From NCBI GenBank assembly GCA_030037185.1, contig JASHRR010000436.1, forward strand, positions 1-8,691: DNA of 8,691 nucleotides, written 5' to 3'. Both the position numbers and the translations under genes were made by a program. Under the pieces are notes generated by a model. That model worked only from the letters and a program-made list of their open reading frames with translations. It was not told where the DNA came from and ran no database searches. How positions within the stretch are numbered: the first letter of the stretch is position 1; each line of letters begins with the position of its first letter. The stretch comes from Xanthobacteraceae bacterium. GTDB lineage: Bacteria; Pseudomonadota; Alphaproteobacteria; Rhizobiales; Xanthobacteraceae. Below are positions 6,686 through 8,691 of the stretch, one piece after another.

Positions 6686-7025
6686 GTGCTCCCGATTTAG
6701 CCGGGGGGCTCGGCTTACGGGTTACCTGACCACAGGTGGTTCGGGACCATATAACCCGAACCGGAGCGAGAAAGCGACGAGTGGGCGCTATGGCGATGCT
6801 CCACCGGGCAGGCGGCTCCGACTCACGGCGGAGGTCCCGTGCTGGCGCGGAGACCCCGAAGGATGGCCTGTATCAGGCAACCGAGATGCCGGGAGCAAGC
6901 TTAACCACCGCCTGGCCGGGGAACGCTCGCGGGCTGCTTAGGCCACGGCGAAGGTCTCGCATCTGCCGTGCGGCGCGAGCTGCGTCTCCCCGGCAAGCGG
7001 GACCGCAGTGGCGCTGCTATTTTTT
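6686..7025 (+). ncRNA. Candidate structured non-coding RNA (unidentified; possibly HEARO/omega-RNA-like)
   Basis: No credible protein lies here, but the plus strand folds into a string of hairpins. Arms I can pair by eye: 6689-6694/6702-6707; 6724-6728/6733-6737 (ACCTG/CAGGT, loop ACCA); 6738-6745/6755-6762 (GGTTCGGG/CCCGAACC, 8 bp perfect); 6763-6767/6798-6802; 6816-6820/6829-6833; 6833-6839/6848-6855 (one bulge; shares G6833 with the preceding stem); 6866-6870/6874-6878 (GCCTG TAT CAGGC); 6944-6949/6965-6970; 6980-6984/7004-7008 with an inner TCCC/GGGA. The end is GCAG-TGGCG-CTGC followed by TATTTTTT, like an intrinsic terminator. Unpaired stretches are purine-rich on the plus strand, which favours that sense. 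The motif CTGTATCAG also occurs in a hairpin I remember near the 3' end of an IscB omega RNA. The neighbouring IS200/IS605 remnant makes that family plausible, but no IscB reading frame follows. A group II intron fragment is another possibility; I see no domain V. Confidence 0.5.
7005..7025 (+). terminator. Possible intrinsic terminator at the end of the structured region
   Basis: GCAG (7005-7008) and CTGC (7014-7017) form a short stem with a 5-base loop, followed two bases later by six Ts (7020-7025). The stem has only 4 bp and overlaps the preceding hairpin (6980-7008), so the two would compete. The T-run is rare in this GC-rich DNA, which supports a real end here. Confidence 0.35.
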
Positions 7026-7049
7026 ACCAATTCCTGCGTCGCGTCTCGC

Positions 7050-7145
7050 TCACTCTGCGATCGTCAGACCCAGATCCTTGAGCCAGCTCTCAATCACGTC
7101 GGCGAGCGCATCGTTGTTCTTGTCCATCATTGACCATATGGGAGT
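7050..7145 (-). pseudogene. C-terminal remnant of an alpha/beta hydrolase (3' part of interrupted gene)
   Basis: A minus-strand frame without its own good start ends at TGA 7052-7050. Its last residues read MMDKNNDALADVIESWLKDL, then GLTIAE. From memory, this resembles the C-termini of secreted alpha/beta hydrolases (an ending like HMMMDKNSDQVADLIQ), where the catalytic histidine precedes the MMD segment. In this copy PIWS stands where the histidine motif would be, probably because the element boundary is here. The N-terminal part of such a hydrolase lies in the same orientation at 7884-7592, with a TnpB fragment between. The match to the hydrolase family rests on recall of a short segment and is only moderately secure. 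Confidence 0.5.
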
Positions 7146-7171
7146 TTCCGCTTTCCAGAACCTACTCAAAG

Positions 7172-7592
7172 CTAGGCAGCGTTGATGTCTGGTAGCTGCT
7201 TCGCCGCGGGCAGTTTCACTCCCGGCCTGCGCCGTGAGCCAGCGCTCCCCTCTCCACAGCCTACGGCAGCCGTAGCGGCCTTCAACGCCGCAAAGCTCTC
7301 GGCGTATTTCTCAAGATTGCGAGCCGCGTTTAGATCGCGGTCGCCTTCAAAACCGCAGTCGTCGCACCTGAAGGTGCGTTCGTTCAAATCCAGCGTATCT
7401 TTAATTACGCCGCAGCAAGAGCAAATCTTGCTTGAAGGAAACCAGCGGTCAGCGACCACTTCGAACCGTAGAGTCTCGACTTGTAGTCAAGTTGCCGGCG
7501 AAACTCAAAAAATGCACCCTCGATCACGGATCGCGAAAGATGGCGGTTGCGCACCATACCGCGCACGTTGAGATCTTCAATGCCGATCCACT
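7172..7592 (-). pseudogene. tnpB: TnpB (IS200/IS605-type RNA-guided nuclease) C-terminal remnant, frameshifted
   Basis: TnpB proteins are transposon-encoded, RNA-guided RuvC nucleases of about 400 residues. Only about the last 140 remain. The first recognisable piece is WIGIEDLNVRGMVRNRH, carrying the RuvC-II glutamate. It continues to LYGSK near 7460, where the frame shifts by one base: reading resumes as VADRWFPSSKICSCCG in the next frame. The zinc ribbon follows (CSCC then CDDC, CxxC pairs), and DRDLNAARN carries the RuvC-III aspartate. The frame ends at 7172. The RuvC-I half with the first catalytic aspartate is missing, and the left end fuses directly into a hydrolase gene at about 7587-7594. 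The copy is inactive. No TnpA (Y1 transposase) is present. Family assignment is very secure; the exact frameshift base is within a few positions of 7460. Confidence 0.9.
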
Positions 7593-7884
7593 GACGCCGG
7601 TCAGGCCTCCGCCATGCCACATCAGGAGGGGCACCTTGCCTTTAAGGTTCTTGGGAAGAAAATACTGCGCATACATTATGCTCGACCTGATATTGCCCGT
7701 TCGGATCGAGCTTGCACGACGGGCCGCCGGGCACCCGCACGATCTCGCGTACCGGCCTGCCATGCAGCTCGACGATACGCCCGCCGACGTGTAGCGAACC
7801 CATCCCGCGCAAAACGATGTCGTCGGCGGCGGCTGCAGCGCTTGTCAGCAAGAGGGCGAGAGCGGGTGTTGCAAGTCGGCGCAT
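7592..7884 (-). pseudogene. Secreted alpha/beta hydrolase, N-terminal remnant, frameshifted and truncated
   Basis: The ATG at 7884 follows a strong ribosome site (GGGAGGG, 7 bases upstream). Residues 1-20 are a Sec signal peptide (MRRLATPALALLLTSAAAAA). The mature start DDIVLRGMGSLHVGGRIVEL is typical of secreted alpha/beta hydrolases. The frame is open through PNGQYQVE (residue 68), then a one-base insertion near 7677-7680 shifts it. The family sequence resumes in the next frame as MYAQYFLPKN, then VPLLMWHGGGLTGV with the HGGG oxyanion motif. Immediately after GLTGV (7592) the sequence becomes TnpB. The nucleophile elbow and most of the catalytic domain are absent. It cannot make a working enzyme. 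The in-frame, unshifted reading would stop at 7642 after a signal peptide plus about 60 residues. Confidence 0.75.
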
Positions 7885-7931
7885 GATCGTCCCTCCCAAT
7901 CGAAATCGCCGCCATTTCAAGCCTGTGTCGA

Positions 7932-7949
7932 ACTCGGGCAACCCCGAGT
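7932..7949. promoter_or_regulatory. Perfect 7-bp dyad, operator or 5'-UTR hairpin candidate
   Basis: ACTCGGG (7932-7938) and CCCGAGT (7943-7949) are perfect inverted repeats around the 4-base centre CAAC, an 18-base element. It lies 48 bases upstream of the hydrolase-remnant start on the minus strand, a normal distance for an operator or a leader hairpin. No T-run follows on either strand, so it is not a terminator. Which role it played cannot be told from sequence. Confidence 0.35.
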
Positions 7950-8069
7950 CCGGTGGCGGACTGCCTTTGCTTGTCGCGGCTTGTCTGCCTAGCTTACCGC
8001 GCGGATCGGAGCGCTGAACCCGCGAATTTGAGGCGAAGCGCCCACCGCCACCATCCCTGTGTTGCGGCA

Positions 8070-8181
8070 GGCGCGCTGTGGGGTGCCCATCCTAACGACA
8101 AATGCTTCGGCCTTTAACGGCACTCGAGGTGCTCGGCAAGCCGGGACCCGGAGCTGATCGCCGCCGCGGGCGCGCTGTGGG
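8070..8181 (+). repeat. 13-base direct repeat, copies 99 bases apart
   Basis: GGCGCGCTGTGGG occurs at 8070-8082 and 8169-8181. The 99-base distance keeps the reading phase, so both copies read Ala-Gly-Ala-Leu-Trp on the plus strand (AAGALW in each). The first copy runs to a stop after NDKCFGL; the second runs to the stop at 8246. This looks like duplicated or eroded coding sequence rather than a regulatory repeat. Confidence 0.6.
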
Positions 8182-8246
8182 CAGCGAGAGGCGCACGGCT
8201 GCTTCCCGACACGGTGCTTGTCGGTGATGACGCCAGTTCAAAATAG
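8148..8246 (+). pseudogene. Possible C-terminal remnant of an unidentified protein
   Basis: A plus-strand frame of 32 codons ending at TAG 8244-8246 reads PELIAAAGALWAARGARLL, then PDTVLVGDDASSK. The composition is protein-like. The preceding bases read ALEVLGKPG in a different frame (about 8121-8147), so a one-base shift near 8147 would join them. There is no start codon with a ribosome site, and I do not recognise the family. It ends two bases before the end of the minus-strand frame described below at 8249. It could be chance open frame in GC-rich DNA. Confidence 0.25.
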
Positions 8247-8248
8247 CT

Positions 8249-8359
8249 TCACGCCGCCTCTTTCACGTCGAGCGGCTGGTTCACAAACTCGACAGTTTCA
8301 CCGACGACGAACAGGGTCCGCAAGTTGATTTGGCGGCTCGACGCTGATCTGGCGGCCAA
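8249..8359 (-). other. 36-codon in-frame extension after the threonine synthase stop
   Basis: Directly after the TGA at 8362-8360 the same frame stays open for 36 codons to a TGA at 8251-8249. It reads LAARSASSRQINLRTLF, then VVGETVEFVNQPLDVKEAA. The composition looks protein-like, particularly the second half. A second feature is a near-repeat, GATTTGGCGGC at 8324-8334 and GATCTGGCGGC at 8346-8356 (plus strand), 22 bases apart. It may be a fragment of another gene or an insertion-sequence end. I do not recognise it, and the preceding stop looks like the normal end of threonine synthase. Confidence 0.3.
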
Positions 8360-8691
8360 TCACAATGCGGCGAAATCAATCGGCTTGTTGATGTCGAGCG
8401 TGCGGTGCACCGGCGGCAGCGGATATTTGAGGCCGCTCGCGCAGTTGAACAGGACGGCGCGCTCGTGGCGGCCGACGCGGCCGTCGGCGAGGCTCTGCTT
8501 ATAAGCCGCGTAGGTCGCGCCCCCTTCCGGGCACATCAGGAAGCCTTCGCCACGTGCGACCTCATCCACTGCCTCGACGATGGCCTCGTCCGTCACCGCG
8601 ATGGCAAAGCCATTGCTTTCGCGGACGGCGCGCAGAATGAGAAAATCTCCGATTGCCTGCGGAACCCGGATGCCGCTCGCGACGGTGTAGG
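8360..8691 (-). CDS. thrC: Threonine synthase, C-terminal 110 codons (continues beyond window)
   Basis: This is the PLP-dependent fold-type II enzyme that converts O-phosphohomoserine to threonine and phosphate, the last step of threonine synthesis in the cytoplasm. The frame is open from the window edge and reads YTVASGIRVPQAIGDFLILR, then AVRESNGFAIAVTDEAI, then FLMCPEGGATYAAYKQ, and near the end VLFNCASGLKYPLP. The segments ASGxRVPxAIGDFLIL, CPEGGATxAA and VLFNxxSGLKY are the C-terminal signatures of the single-domain type of threonine synthase. It ends KPIDFAAL at a TGA (8362-8360). A GTG inside at 8596 is not the start; the frame runs through it. A related PLP enzyme of the family cannot be fully excluded from the C-terminus alone. 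Confidence 0.85.
   Translation of the reverse strand, partial: YTVASGIRVPQAIGDFLILRAVRESNGFAIAVTDEAIVEAVDEVARGEGFLMCPEGGATYAAYKQSLADGRVGRHERAVLFNCASGLKYPLPPVHRTLDINKPIDFAAL

Larger units (their letters stand above)
7885..8248. other. Upstream region of the hydrolase remnant; no intact gene
   Basis: This stretch holds the hydrolase ribosome site, the dyad at 7932-7949, a 13-base direct repeat (8070-8082 and 8169-8181) and a short plus-strand coding-like remnant ending at 8246. Frames crossing the rest are broken or have unconvincing composition. I see no complete gene, no RNA gene and no clear promoter boxes. Confidence 0.5.

Noticed and set aside
6686..7025. Definite group II intron or definite IscB omega RNA
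   Set aside because: No domain V-like sequence or reverse transcriptase for an intron, and no IscB frame downstream. The resemblance to a remembered omega-RNA hairpin is too short to name the family.
6736..7185. Plus-strand open frame across the structured region (also 6681-6941)
   Set aside because: The translations are Arg/Ala/Ser-rich with no recognisable domain and no ribosome site, and they cross perfect hairpins. The start of an IscB protein was looked for after 6880 and not found.

Overview
The window is GC-rich, densely coding DNA. It looks like an alphaproteobacterium of the Rhizobiales, probably Bradyrhizobium-like. I infer this from base composition, the type of ABC binding proteins, and protein style; no marker gene settles it.

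Layout. Positions 1-5573 are one dense minus-strand block. In transcription order it reads: an AroE-like dehydrogenase (5573-4770), a class II aldolase/adducin protein (4752-3871), an NMT1/TauA-type periplasmic binding protein (3874-2918), a probable terminator, a Tat-exported branched-chain-amino-acid-type binding protein (2646-1405), a 348-base spacer carrying a compound hairpin, LivH (1056-190), and the first 64 codons of LivM (193 to the window edge). Junctions are tight: two ATGA overlaps and a 17-base gap. Divergent from this block, across only 73 bases, is a plus-strand ACMSD-type amidohydrolase (5647-6654). Together these suggest import and catabolism of a small, possibly aromatic or cyclic, carboxylate. 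The substrate cannot be read from sequence.

Positions 6655-8250 are decayed accessory DNA. A stretch of about 340 bases (6686-7025, plus strand) has no credible protein but a dense series of hairpins ending in a T-run. I call it a candidate structured RNA. One hairpin resembles one I remember from IscB/HEARO omega RNAs, but I cannot confirm the family. Next to it is a mosaic pseudogene: the N-terminus of a secreted alpha/beta hydrolase (7884-7592, with a +1 frameshift), then the C-terminal part of an IS200/IS605-type TnpB (7592-7172, with a -1 frameshift), then what looks like the C-terminus of the same hydrolase (about 7145-7050). One insertion plus one deletion would explain this.

Positions 7885-8359 hold an operator-sized dyad, short coding-like remnants and no intact gene. 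From 8691 to 8360 the minus strand encodes the C-terminal 110 codons of a threonine synthase that continues past the window. No rRNA, tRNA or CRISPR array was seen. No complete new system is evident; the structured RNA beside the transposon remnant is the best candidate for something undescribed.
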